From: Pseudoxanthomonas indica
Lineage (GTDB): Bacteria > Pseudomonadota > Gammaproteobacteria > Xanthomonadales > Xanthomonadaceae
Direction of reading: 5' to 3'
Assembly: GCF_900167565.1 (NCBI RefSeq)
Contig: NZ_FUZV01000002.1
Span: forward strand, 744,001 to 808,000
Length of the DNA: 64,000 nucleotides
Every line of letters begins with the position of its first letter. Positions within the stretch are counted from its first letter, which is position 1. The translations under genes and the position numbers were made by a program. Under the pieces are notes generated by a model. That model saw nothing but the letters and a program-made list of their open reading frames with translations. It searched no databases and had not been told where the DNA came from. This document shows positions 17,513 to 25,886 of the stretch, piece by piece.

Positions 17513-18133
17513 ATGAAGCTGCTGTACCAGACGCATTCCCCTTATGCGCGCAAGGCGCTGGTGTTCGCCCATGAGGCAGGCCTGGCCGATCGCCTGCAGG
17601 TCATCCATCACGAGACCAGTCCGACCCTGCGCAATCCCGAGGTGTTCGAACAGAATCCGCTCGGCAAGGTGCCGGTGCTGCTGCGTCCCGGACTGCCGGC
17701 GATCTTCGAATCCGACATCATCTGCGCGTACCTGGACACGCTGCATGAGCGGCCACGGCTGATACCCGCGCTGGGCGAACCGCGCTGGCATGCACTGCGC
17801 GTGCAGGCGGTGGCGCAGGGCCTGTGCGAGGCCGGCATCGCGGTGCGCTGGGAAACCGTGCGCCGTCCGGAAGCGCTGCGCTTCCCGGAACTGCGCGATG
17901 GCTACATCGACAAGTTGCTGGCCAGCTACGACTGGCTCGAGAACGAGCTGGATACCGGCGAGAAAATCCACGTGGGCCATGTGGCCGTGGCCACCGCGCT
18001 GAGCTGGCTCGAGTTCCGCGAACTGCCCGACTTCCGTGCCGGCCGTCCGCGCCTGTCGGCGTGGTTCGACGACTTCGCCCAGCGTCCTTCGATGCTGGCC
18101 ACGCCCTTGTCGGGCGACACGCAGGATCGCTGA
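17513..18133 (+). CDS. Glutathione S-transferase family protein
   Basis: A 206-residue GST. The N-terminal thioredoxin-like domain (about 1-78) starts MKLLYQTHSPYARKALVFAHE, with a serine in the catalytic region in place of cysteine or tyrosine, and carries the cis-proline and glutathione contacts in NPLGKVPVL and the E-S-D motif FESDIICAYLD. The C-terminal all-helical domain follows. It probably conjugates or reduces small electrophiles in the cytoplasm. The ATG at 17513 is chosen; an upstream in-frame codon would add an unrelated leader. Confidence 0.9.
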   Translation: MKLLYQTHSPYARKALVFAHEAGLADRLQVIHHETSPTLRNPEVFEQNPLGKVPVLLRPGLPAIFESDIICAYLDTLHERPRLIPALGEPRWHALRVQAVAQGLCEAGIAVRWETVRRPEALRFPELRDGYIDKLLASYDWLENELDTGEKIHVGHVAVATALSWLEFRELPDFRAGRPRLSAWFDDFAQRPSMLATPLSGDTQDR

Positions 18134-18198
18134 GGCCTGTCATCGGAGTGTCACGCGGCTGTCGCAGGATCTTCATCCTTGGCGACGGAGATGACGCA

Positions 18199-18747
18199 AT
18201 GAAGACAATCTGGCTTTGGGCCCTGCTGGGCCTGGCCCCGGTGGCCATGGCGGCGCAGCCCTACGTGAAGCTGGAGCAGCGCTTGAGCGCGGCGCAGATG
18301 CAGGAAACCGGACTGAGCCAATTGTCAGCCGGGCAACTGGCCCGCTTGAACGCGCTGCTGGCCGAGGACGCCGCGCAGGCGCAGGCGCGCGAGGAGCAGG
18401 CTGCATCGAACGCGGCCGCGACGACGGCAGGCGCGTCATTGGCGGCGGGCGGCCATGCGGCCAGCGCCGGCAGCAGTGACGATCACGACACCCGTGGCCG
18501 CGATTCGCTGATCGGCTTCAATGACGAACCGATCCGCAGCAAGCTGGTCGGCACGGTGCAGGACTGGGAGCCGGGCACGGTGTTCGTGCTGGAGAACGGG
18601 CAGCAGTGGAAAGTGCTCAAGGGCAAGATGCATCTGTCCAAGCCCTTGCAGAACCCGGATATCCGGGTGATTCCCGGCGTGGCGGGCCGCTGGTTCCTGG
18701 AAGTCCAGGAAGACACGCCCAAGGCGCGCGTTTACCGGATTGACTGA
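18199..18747 (+). CDS. Secreted protein of unknown function
   Basis: A 182-residue protein with a clear signal peptide (about residues 1-19, ending AMAA), a glutamine/alanine-rich helical stretch (about 35-90), a short Ser/Gly/Asp-rich linker and a compact C-terminal region (about 100-182) with VQDWEPGTVFVLENGQQW that looks like a small beta barrel. A GGAG ribosome site precedes the ATG. No family could be named; it is probably periplasmic. Confidence 0.75.
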   Translation: MKTIWLWALLGLAPVAMAAQPYVKLEQRLSAAQMQETGLSQLSAGQLARLNALLAEDAAQAQAREEQAASNAAATTAGASLAAGGHAASAGSSDDHDTRGRDSLIGFNDEPIRSKLVGTVQDWEPGTVFVLENGQQWKVLKGKMHLSKPLQNPDIRVIPGVAGRWFLEVQEDTPKARVYRID

Positions 18748-18755
18748 GCGCGCGC

Positions 18756-18857
18756 TCAGCCCATCAGCGCGCCCAGGCTCAGGGCGATGCTGGCGCCGAG
18801 CAGGGTGCAACCCAGCATGGCCAGCCAGTGCAGGGATCGTGCGTACAACGTCTTCAT
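18756..18857 (-). CDS. Possible 33-residue single-span membrane protein
   Basis: This short frame encodes a basic N-terminus (MKTLYARSLHW) and one hydrophobic helix of about 20 residues, ending in LGALMG. It has a correctly spaced GGAG ribosome site seven bases before the ATG and fills the gap between two convergent-facing neighbours. Small single-span proteins of this type are often missed, but a chance ORF cannot be excluded. Confidence 0.4.
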   Translation of the reverse strand: MKTLYARSLHWLAMLGCTLLGASIALSLGALMG

Positions 18858-18962
18858 GCCAACTCCGCCGGCCAAACCGGTCGCTTCAGTGAATGTCCCC
18901 CTGCGAAAGTAGGAAACGCCGCGCGCAGGCGCGGCCGGCCATGGCGACGGGGCGGTGGCATC

Positions 18963-19796
18963 ATGGGCGCCATGCAAGGCGTGCCCGAACAGTTCGAAGC
19001 GACCCAGGACAATGCGGAATTCCGCCATCCGGCCCACCGGCCGGGGGTGGAACTGTATCGCGCGCACATCGTCCGCCATTCCTTCGAGCCACATGCCCAT
19101 GAGGCGTATGGCCTGGGTGCGATCGAAAGCGGCGCCGAGCGCTTCCGCTATGCCGGCAGCGAGCAGTACGCCGGCGCCGGTTCGCTGCTGCTGATGAATC
19201 CGGAAGCGCTGCATACCGGCCGCGCCGAGACCGAGGAAGGCTGGCGCTACCGGATGATCTACCTGGATCGCGAAGTGCTGGAACAGGTGACCGGTGATGC
19301 AGGCTGGAGTTTCGACCAGGCCGTGCGTCACGATGCCGCCCGCGCCGCGCAGGTGGGCCAGCGCCTGCAGGCGCTCTGGTACTGCGATACGCCGCTGGCC
19401 TTCGACTCGTTGCTGGCCGAATTGATTGATCTGGTGCGACCCGATGCACGGGTGGCACGACAGGCGCGGCAGGAAGCGCGTCCGCGATTCTCCGAGGTCA
19501 CCGACTTCCTCCGCGCCAACCTCGATCGAAGCCTGCGGCTGGATGATCTGGCGCAGGTGGCCGGATTGAGTCCATTCCATTTCCTGCGCCAGTTCCGCGC
19601 CCAGCATCACGTGACCCCGCAGCAGATGCTGATGGCCTACCGCATGCATGACGCCAAGCGGCGCCAGGCGGCAGGCGAGGCGGCCGCGCAAGTGGCGGCG
19701 GCGACCGGCATGGTCGATCAGGCCCACCTCACGCACAGTTTTGCCCGCCGCTACGGCGTTACCCCCGGTCGTTACCAGCGCCAGGTGCGCGGCTGA
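18963..19796 (+). CDS. AraC-family transcriptional regulator
   Basis: A 277-residue activator. The N-terminal cupin-like sensing domain (about 15-140) contains HSFEPHAHEAYGLG and GSLLLMNPEALHTG; the C-terminal AraC double HTH (about 170-275) contains LRLDDLAQVAGLSPFHFLRQ and the conserved ending YGVTPGRYQRQ. It directly precedes a DMT-superfamily exporter on the same strand, a common pair in which the regulator senses the exported compound. An ATG at 18972 is equally possible. Confidence 0.9.
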   Translation: MGAMQGVPEQFEATQDNAEFRHPAHRPGVELYRAHIVRHSFEPHAHEAYGLGAIESGAERFRYAGSEQYAGAGSLLLMNPEALHTGRAETEEGWRYRMIYLDREVLEQVTGDAGWSFDQAVRHDAARAAQVGQRLQALWYCDTPLAFDSLLAELIDLVRPDARVARQARQEARPRFSEVTDFLRANLDRSLRLDDLAQVAGLSPFHFLRQFRAQHHVTPQQMLMAYRMHDAKRRQAAGEAAAQVAAATGMVDQAHLTHSFARRYGVTPGRYQRQVRG

Positions 19797-19894
19797 GGCG
19801 AGCCCGCACGGGTGGCCATGCGCAATCCGGTACAAGACAGCCGCCGGCGGCGCTGCCACGCTGGCCGCTGACCTTGAACCAGGAAGTGGGCGCC

Positions 19895-20869
19895 ATGTGG
19901 GTGGGAACGTTGTATGCGTTGGCGGCGGGACTGATGTGGGGCCTGGTGTTCATCGGGCCATTGCTGCTGCCCGAGTATCCGGCGGCCCTGCAATCGGTGG
20001 GGCGCTACCTGGCGTTCGGCCTGATCGCGCTGCCGCTGGCCTGGCTTGATCGCCGCGAGTTGAGCCGCCTGCGTGGCCAGGACTGGCGCGAGGCGCTCAA
20101 GCTGTCGGCGATCGGCAACCTGCTCTATTACCTCTGCCTGGCCAGTGCCATCCAGCGCGCAGGCGGGCCGCTGCCGACGATGATCATCGGCACCTTGCCG
20201 GTGGTGATCGCCATCACCGCCAACCTGCGCAATGGCCACCGCGATGGGCGCCTGCCATGGGCCAGGCTGATGCCCTCGTTGCTGGTGATTGGCCTGGGTA
20301 TCGCCTGTGTCAACCAGGCCGAGTTGGCGCAACTGCGCGCGCAGTCCGACGGCGATGGCTGGCGGCATGCATCGGGCGCGTTGCTGGCTTTGATCGCGGT
20401 GGTGTGCTGGACCTGGTATCCGCTGCGCAACGCCGACTGGTTGCGCGCGCATCCGGATCGCAGCCCGCGTGCGTGGGCCACCGCGCAGGGCGTGGCCACG
20501 TTGCCCCTGGCGCTGCTGGGTTACCTGCTGCTGTGGGGCTGGATGGCCTGGCGCGGCAGCGAGTTCGCGATGCCGTTCGGGCCACGGCCCGGTTTCTTCA
20601 TCGCCTTGATGGTGGCGATTGGCTTGTTTGCATCGTGGCTGGGAACGCTGTGCTGGAACCAGTCTTCGCAGCGCCTGCCCACCGCCCTGGCCGGCCAGTT
20701 GATCGTGTTCGAGACGTTGGCGGCGTTGGCTTACGCGTTCCTGTTGCGCGGACAGATGCCGTCAGGGCTGACCCTGGTGGGGATTGGCCTGTTGATTGCC
20801 GGCGTGTTGTGGGCCGTGCGGATCAAGCCCGTGCCGGTGCCGGTGGCGGTGGAGGGTCATGGCTTGTAG
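19895..20869 (+). CDS. EamA/DMT-superfamily transporter
   Basis: A 324-residue inner-membrane protein with ten predicted helices arranged as two EamA repeats, beginning MWVGTLYALAAGLMWGLVFI and ending with a cytoplasmic tail. The internal repeat ends in LWGWMAW, and FETLAALAYAFLLRGQ is the conserved late segment. It probably exports a metabolite under control of the AraC protein upstream. The ATG at 19895 has an AGGAAG ribosome site at good spacing; an upstream TTG at 19874 is in frame but poorer. Confidence 0.88.
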   Translation: MWVGTLYALAAGLMWGLVFIGPLLLPEYPAALQSVGRYLAFGLIALPLAWLDRRELSRLRGQDWREALKLSAIGNLLYYLCLASAIQRAGGPLPTMIIGTLPVVIAITANLRNGHRDGRLPWARLMPSLLVIGLGIACVNQAELAQLRAQSDGDGWRHASGALLALIAVVCWTWYPLRNADWLRAHPDRSPRAWATAQGVATLPLALLGYLLLWGWMAWRGSEFAMPFGPRPGFFIALMVAIGLFASWLGTLCWNQSSQRLPTALAGQLIVFETLAALAYAFLLRGQMPSGLTLVGIGLLIAGVLWAVRIKPVPVPVAVEGHGL

Positions 20870-20881
20870 AGCGGCGGTGGG

Positions 20882-23545
20882 TCACGCCGCCTGCCGCGGC
20901 CGCTGGAACGCGACCCGCTCCGGCCGATGTAGCGCCATTCCCTGCCCGTAGTCCACGCCCAGTTCGCGCAGGGCCTGCACCACGCTCATGCTGCCCACCC
21001 ATTCGGCCACCACGCTCAAGCCGCGCTGATGGCCGATCTGCGCAATCGCGCTGACGATGGTGCGGCTCATCGCATCCACTTCCAGATCACGGATAAAGCT
21101 GCCGTCGATTTTGATCACATCCACCGGCAGGCTTTTCAGGTAGCCGAACGAGGACATGCCGGCGCCAAAGTCATCCAGCGCGATCCGGCAGCCGACCGCG
21201 CGCAGCCGCTCGACGATGCCGACCACCTTGAGCAGGTTGCGCACCGCCACCGTCTCGGTGATCTCGAAGCACAGGCGTGATGGCTCGATGCCATGCTCGC
21301 CAATCAGCGCCAGGATGTAGTCGGCCAGGCCCTCGTCCTCGATGCTCGCGCCGGACAGGTTGATGGCGCATTGCTGCAGCCCGCGACCTTCGGCGTGCAC
21401 GTCCGACAGATGCGCCAACGCCGTGCGGATCACCCAGCGATCCACCATCGGCATCAGGCCATAACGCTCGGCGGCCGGCAGGAACGCGCCCGGCAAAACG
21501 ATGCGGCCATCCTCATCGCGCAGGCGCAGCAGCAACTCGATGCGCGCGCCTTCTTCGTTGCGGCCATCCAGCGGCACGATCTCCTGGTAGTCCAGCAGCA
21601 GGCGGTTTTCCTCCATCGCCCAGCGCAGCCGGTTGGCCCACTCCATCTCGCCGTAACGGCGGGTGGCTTCGTCGTCCTCGCTGTACAGGTGGACGCGGTT
21701 GCGACCGTTTTCCTTGGCCACGTAGCAGGCGGTATCCGCCCACGCCATCAAGTCCTTCAAGGTCGGGTCGCCGTGTTCCACCACCACCACGCCGATGCTG
21801 GCGCTGACGGTGTAGGTGCGCTCCTGCCAGACGAACATCTGCGATTCGATGCAGGTGCGCAGGCGTTCGGCCAGGGCGCGCGCGCCGGCCATGTCCAGGT
21901 CGAAGGCGAGCAGGCCGAACTCGTCGCCGCCCAGACGGGCGAGGGTATCGTCGCCGCGCAACTGCAGGCGCATCGCCAGCGCCAGTTGCGCCAGCAGCTG
22001 GTCGCCGGCGGTATGGCCGGAGATGTCGTTGATCAGCTTGAACTGATCCAGATCGATATAGAGCAGCGCGCACGGGCGACCGCCGCGGCGGCGCTCGGAC
22101 AGGGCCTGCTCGATACGGCGTTCGAACTCGCGGCGGTTGAACAGTTCGGTCAACGCGTCGTGGCTGGCCTGGTAGCTCAGGCGTTCGGTCAGCTCGCGCT
22201 GTTCGGAGATGTCGGTGGCGACCATCAGCAGGCGCACTTCGTCTTCCAGCTCGACCCGTGCGATCGACGCATTGGCCCAGAATTCCAGGCCACCCAGGCC
22301 AATCATCTGCGCTTCCACGTTGACCCAGTAGTCGCCGCTGTTGACCGGCTGGCGCACGCGTTCGCGCAGTTCGGCATCGGCGAACAACGCGGTGAGCGGC
22401 ACGCCGGCGGACACCACGTCGCCCAGCCGCAGTCGCGCCGCCTGGTTGGCGTAGAGGATGCGGCCTTCGCCATCGGACAGCAGCACCAGCGCCGGCAGCA
22501 GTTCATTGAGGGTGCGGAAGCGCGCTTCGCTTTCACGGAAGCGGGCGCTCATCTCGTGGCCCAGGTCGAGGGCACGGCGACGCATGGTGGCCAGTGACCA
22601 CAGCAGCAGCGCCATCAACACGCTGATGGTGATGCCCGCGCTCAGGATCACTTCCAGCCGCGCCTTGTCCTGGACCATCGGACGCGACATCAGATGCAGT
22701 TCCCAGCGACGTCCGCCGAAATCAAGCTCCTGCCGATAGCTCTGAGCATCGGGGGCGACCGCAGCCAGTGAATCGAAGAACGGCGCCTCATCGGCACGGC
22801 CCATGTCGCGCACACTGACGCGGAAGGCGTCGAGCACTTCACCACGCAAGGCATCGCGAATCAGCGGCGCCAGCCGCAGGCTGACCGCCAGTGCGCCCAT
22901 CTCGCGCTCGCGGCGCTCCAGCAGGCTGGCCGGCTGCACGCCATCGGAGTACACCGGCAGGCGGATGGTGATGCCCAACGGGTCGCGATGGCGCGGCAGG
23001 CCCTGGCGCAGCACGAACGGCGCCGAGAGCGTGGCGGCGTTGCTGTCGCGCGCGCTTTCCAGCGCCTGCAGGTTGTCGCGTTGACTGGCGATGTCCAGGC
23101 CCAGCAGCACTTCGTTGCCCTGCATGGGCGTGATGTATTCGTAGCGGTAATGTGCGCGGCCGTGTTCGTCGGCGGCACGGCTGGCAAAGGCGGTGGCCAC
23201 GCGTGCCGGACCGATGCGCTGGCGCTGCAGGTTCTCGGTGACCTGGTTGAACCGCTCCTGGTCCATCCGGTCATTGGCCAGGAACACCGTCTGCATGGCG
23301 CGCAGTTCCGAGGCCACGGTTTCCAGCGGCTGGCGCAGTTGCAACACGGCAGCGTGGGCGAGGGCACGCCGCTGCGCTTCGCTGTTGGCCTGCAGTTCGC
23401 GCCACTCGCGCTGTGCCAGCCAGGCGGTGAAGGCCAGGCCGGTGAGCAGCACCACGGCGGCCCAGGCCACCGGCGGAAAGCCCAGCAGGCGGCGTCCTTC
23501 ATCCATGCGCAGGCAGGGAATCTGGGGGAACTGTCTGGAGATCAT
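20882..23545 (-). CDS. CHASE-PAS-GGDEF-EAL bifunctional c-di-GMP protein
   Basis: An 887-residue membrane sensor: TM1 (about residues 22-40), a periplasmic CHASE domain (about 60-280) with ITPMQGNEVLLGLDIASQR, TM2 (about 300-320), a PAS domain (about 345-460), a GGDEF domain with intact LGGDEF near residue 540 preceded by the inhibitory-site motif RGDD, and an EAL domain (about 620-880). The EAL signature reads ELL, but the metal and catalytic residues are present in INLSG, EITET, LDDFG, KIDGSF and AEWV. Both activities may therefore be retained. The CHASE domain implies sensing of an outside ligand. Starts at 23545 and 23506 are both possible. Confidence 0.9.
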   Translation of the reverse strand: MISRQFPQIPCLRMDEGRRLLGFPPVAWAAVVLLTGLAFTAWLAQREWRELQANSEAQRRALAHAAVLQLRQPLETVASELRAMQTVFLANDRMDQERFNQVTENLQRQRIGPARVATAFASRAADEHGRAHYRYEYITPMQGNEVLLGLDIASQRDNLQALESARDSNAATLSAPFVLRQGLPRHRDPLGITIRLPVYSDGVQPASLLERREREMGALAVSLRLAPLIRDALRGEVLDAFRVSVRDMGRADEAPFFDSLAAVAPDAQSYRQELDFGGRRWELHLMSRPMVQDKARLEVILSAGITISVLMALLLWSLATMRRRALDLGHEMSARFRESEARFRTLNELLPALVLLSDGEGRILYANQAARLRLGDVVSAGVPLTALFADAELRERVRQPVNSGDYWVNVEAQMIGLGGLEFWANASIARVELEDEVRLLMVATDISEQRELTERLSYQASHDALTELFNRREFERRIEQALSERRRGGRPCALLYIDLDQFKLINDISGHTAGDQLLAQLALAMRLQLRGDDTLARLGGDEFGLLAFDLDMAGARALAERLRTCIESQMFVWQERTYTVSASIGVVVVEHGDPTLKDLMAWADTACYVAKENGRNRVHLYSEDDEATRRYGEMEWANRLRWAMEENRLLLDYQEIVPLDGRNEEGARIELLLRLRDEDGRIVLPGAFLPAAERYGLMPMVDRWVIRTALAHLSDVHAEGRGLQQCAINLSGASIEDEGLADYILALIGEHGIEPSRLCFEITETVAVRNLLKVVGIVERLRAVGCRIALDDFGAGMSSFGYLKSLPVDVIKIDGSFIRDLEVDAMSRTIVSAIAQIGHQRGLSVVAEWVGSMSVVQALRELGVDYGQGMALHRPERVAFQRPRQAA

Positions 23546-23937
23546 GTCGCTCACGCGCCATACCTGCCCGTCGGCTCCGCTGCCGGCAGCGAGCGCATCA
23601 ACCGGGCGCCCGCCTGCTCGGCCGGGCGGCCAGTGTGGGTCGGCGTGGCCTGCGTGTCGACCCGGTCCGCCGGAGTCCCCGCACAACAGGCCGCAACTTG
23701 TGCCCCCATGGGTTCTCCTCGTGGTCACGTCAGAGCGGATATCGGCGCGACGACGGCCGACTTGAGCGTCCGGTTCAGGGAGTTGATGCCGGGCCCGGCC
23801 GTGGCCGCGCCCGGCAGCGTGTCCAGCGCGCCGGCGTAATTTCCGTAACAGAGTCAACACATCCGCCGCGCCGCCGCATGCCTCGGCACGTCGGCGCGGG
23901 TATGCTCGCCGCCAATCGTGTCCGGAGGGATGCAACG
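23546..23937. other. 392-bp intergenic region, no convincing gene
   Basis: Divergent promoter region between the CHASE-GGDEF-EAL gene and the MoaD-like gene. Reading frames that cross it are low-complexity Arg/Pro/Gly-rich antisense-type frames. An AT-richer patch near 23838-23855 (TTTCCGTAACAGAGTCAAC) is the likeliest promoter area. No RNA gene or strong hairpin was recognised. Confidence 0.5.
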
Positions 23938-24231
23938 ATGGCCAAGGTGGTTTTGGCGCCTGCGCTGACGCGTTGGCTGCCGGCCGCGGCGAATCACTCG
24001 CCGGGCGAACTGGCCTTGCAGGTGGCCGGCGCCGACGTCGGCCAGGTGCTGCAGGCCGTCTTCCAGACCCATCCGGGCTTGCGCGGCTACGTGCTGGACG
24101 AGCAGGGGGCGGTGCGCCATCACGTGGCCGTCTTCGTGGATGGCCAGGCATTGCAGGACAAACGCGACCTGCGCCAGCCGGTGGCCGCCGATGGCGAGGT
24201 CTATGTGATGCAAGCCCTGTCGGGAGGCTGA
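23938..24231 (+). CDS. MoaD/ThiS-like ubiquitin-fold sulfur-carrier protein
   Basis: A 97-residue beta-grasp protein that ends in Gly-Gly (QALSGG), the C-terminal signature of sulfur carriers such as MoaD and ThiS, which are thiocarboxylated there. The HHVAVFVDGQALQDKRDL segment and the VYVMQALSGG ending match the family. It stops one base before the start of a BNR-repeat gene, so the two are surely co-transcribed. There is no molybdopterin or thiazole gene nearby, so its partner pathway is unknown. The ATG at 23938 has a GGAGGGA ribosome site. Confidence 0.88.
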   Translation: MAKVVLAPALTRWLPAAANHSPGELALQVAGADVGQVLQAVFQTHPGLRGYVLDEQGAVRHHVAVFVDGQALQDKRDLRQPVAADGEVYVMQALSGG

Positions 24232-24232
24232 G

Positions 24233-25330
24233 ATGGCCGATCATCTGCTGGTGTCTTCGCGCAAGGGGCTGTTCGTGCTGGCGCGCGGTGATCGCGACTG
24301 GCGCATCAGCCACACCGCGTTCCTGGGCGACAACGTGGCGCTGGCCCTGGCGGATCCGCGTGATGGCAGCTGGTATGCCGCGCTGGATCTGGGCCACTTC
24401 GGCGCCAAGCTGCATCGCTCCACCGATCAGGGCCGCAGCTGGAATGAAATCGCCGTGCCGGCCTTCAGCGAAGGCGATGAAGTCGCGGTGGGCGACGGCA
24501 AGCCTGCGCAGCCGGCGACCCTGCGCCTGATCTGGTCGCTCGAACCTGGCGGCGCGGACGAGCCGGGTCGCCTCTGGGCCGGGACGATCCCCGGCGGACT
24601 GTTCCGCTCCGATGACCATGGCCAGCACTGGGAACTGGTGCGCGGGCTGTGGGATTGTCCCGAGCGCAAGCAGTGGTTTGGCGGCGGCTACGATCAACCC
24701 GGCATCCATTCCATCTGCGTGGATCCGCGTGATTCGCGCAGCCTGCGCATCGCGGTATCCACCGGCGGGGTCTGGCACAGCGAAGACGGCGGTGCGCATT
24801 GGCGACAGACTGCGCACGGCATGATTGCGCGCTACATGCCCGAGGGCCAGCAGGAGGATCCCAACCATCAGGACGTGCATCGCATGGTGCAGTCGCCGGC
24901 GCGGCCGGAGGTGTTCTGGGCCCAGCATCACAACGGGGTGTTCCGCAGCCACGCCAACGGCGCGGACTGGCACGAGATCCAGGTGCCGCCGTCCTCATTC
25001 GGATTTGCGGTGGCGGTGCATCCGCATGAGCCGGATACGGCGTGGTTCGTGCCGGCGGTGAAAGATGAAAAGCGCTATCCGGTCGATGCTGCGCTGGTGG
25101 TCGCGCGCACGCGCGACGGCGGGCGCAATTTCGAGATGCTGCGCCAGGGTCTGCCGCAGGAAGCTTCCTATGATCTGGTCTATCGACATGCGTTGGCCGT
25201 CGACGACAGCGGTGATCGCCTGGCGTTTGGATCCACGACCGGCGGGTTGTGGACCACCGACGATCAAGGGGAACACTGGAATACGCTGTCCGCACGACTG
25301 CCACCCATCCACGCGGTGACCTTTGCCTGA
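24233..25330 (+). CDS. BNR/sialidase-type beta-propeller protein
   Basis: A 365-residue soluble protein without a signal peptide, built from BNR (Asp-box) repeats: STDQGRSWNEI, SDDHGQHWELV, SEDGGAHWRQT, TRDGGRNFEML and TTDDQGEHWNTL. It is a seven-bladed-propeller type fold related to sialidases and exo-acting glycosidases, but the arginine triad and other sialidase active-site residues are not evident. The conserved segments FGGGYDQPGIHSICVDPRDSRS and FWAQHHNGVFRS are typical of a cytoplasmic subfamily linked to MoaD-like proteins. Function unknown. Confidence 0.88.
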   Translation: MADHLLVSSRKGLFVLARGDRDWRISHTAFLGDNVALALADPRDGSWYAALDLGHFGAKLHRSTDQGRSWNEIAVPAFSEGDEVAVGDGKPAQPATLRLIWSLEPGGADEPGRLWAGTIPGGLFRSDDHGQHWELVRGLWDCPERKQWFGGGYDQPGIHSICVDPRDSRSLRIAVSTGGVWHSEDGGAHWRQTAHGMIARYMPEGQQEDPNHQDVHRMVQSPARPEVFWAQHHNGVFRSHANGADWHEIQVPPSSFGFAVAVHPHEPDTAWFVPAVKDEKRYPVDAALVVARTRDGGRNFEMLRQGLPQEASYDLVYRHALAVDDSGDRLAFGSTTGGLWTTDDQGEHWNTLSARLPPIHAVTFA

Positions 25331-25381
25331 CGCCCGCGCTGCCCAGCAGCGCTTCATTCCGAAAGTGCCAAGGAGCCGAAC

Positions 25382-25774
25382 ATGCCGGTCGAACTGAAGA
25401 TGCTGGGCTGGGTCGTGGTGCTGGGTCTGTTGCAGTTGATGCTGGCCGCCACCCTCTCCACCGCGCAGCGCGGGGCCCGTTGGAACGCCAGTGCGCGCGA
25501 TGGCGAGGTGCGTCCCTTGCACGGCGTGGCCGCGCGCATGGATCGCGCCTGGCGCAACTTCATGGAGACGTTTCCGTTCTTTGCCGCGCTGGCCCTGGCC
25601 GTTGTGGTGGCTGAACGCGGCAGTGCCGGCACCGCGCTCGGTGCCCAGCTGTATTTCTGGTCGCGCGTGGTGTACGTGCCGGTGTACGCCGCTGGCATTC
25701 CCTATCTGCGTACGCTGGTGTGGCTGGTCGGCATGGTCGGCCTGCTGCAGATGCTGTGGGGCCTGTGCGGCTGA
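25382..25774 (+). CDS. MAPEG-family membrane protein
   Basis: A 130-residue protein with four hydrophobic helices and MAPEG features: an N-terminal helix, then QRGARWNASARDGE, the FMETFPFFAALALA helix with its conserved aromatic pair, and the YFWSRVVYVPVYAAGIPYLR segment. MAPEG proteins are glutathione-dependent or related membrane enzymes; in bacteria their substrates are mostly unknown. A strong AAGGAG ribosome site precedes the ATG. Confidence 0.9.
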   Translation: MPVELKMLGWVVVLGLLQLMLAATLSTAQRGARWNASARDGEVRPLHGVAARMDRAWRNFMETFPFFAALALAVVVAERGSAGTALGAQLYFWSRVVYVPVYAAGIPYLRTLVWLVGMVGLLQMLWGLCG

Positions 25775-25803
25775 CCAGAGGCGCATTCGGCCTGTGATCC
25801 CAC

Positions 25804-25857
25804 CCGGATGTTCACGGGAGATTCCTCACATCCGGGGTCAGTCCGCCTAGACTAGGC
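25804..25857. promoter_or_regulatory. Two tandem inverted repeats upstream of the ClpP-like lipoprotein gene
   Basis: CCGGATGT (25804-25811) pairs with ACATCCGG (25828-25835) across 16 bases, and ten bases later GCCTAGACTAGGC (25845-25857) is a perfect 6-1-6 palindrome. They end 29 bp before the next start codon and may be operators or a leader hairpin. No regulator can be assigned. Confidence 0.45.
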
Positions 25858-25886
25858 CTCCCCCCGGTTCCGAATACGAACGCCTG

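Noticed and set aside
23546..24973. N-terminal extension of the CHASE-GGDEF-EAL frame to 1363 residues
   Set aside because: The extra ~475 residues are Arg/Pro-rich, run antisense to the MoaD and BNR genes and match no domain; real starts are at 23545 or 23506.
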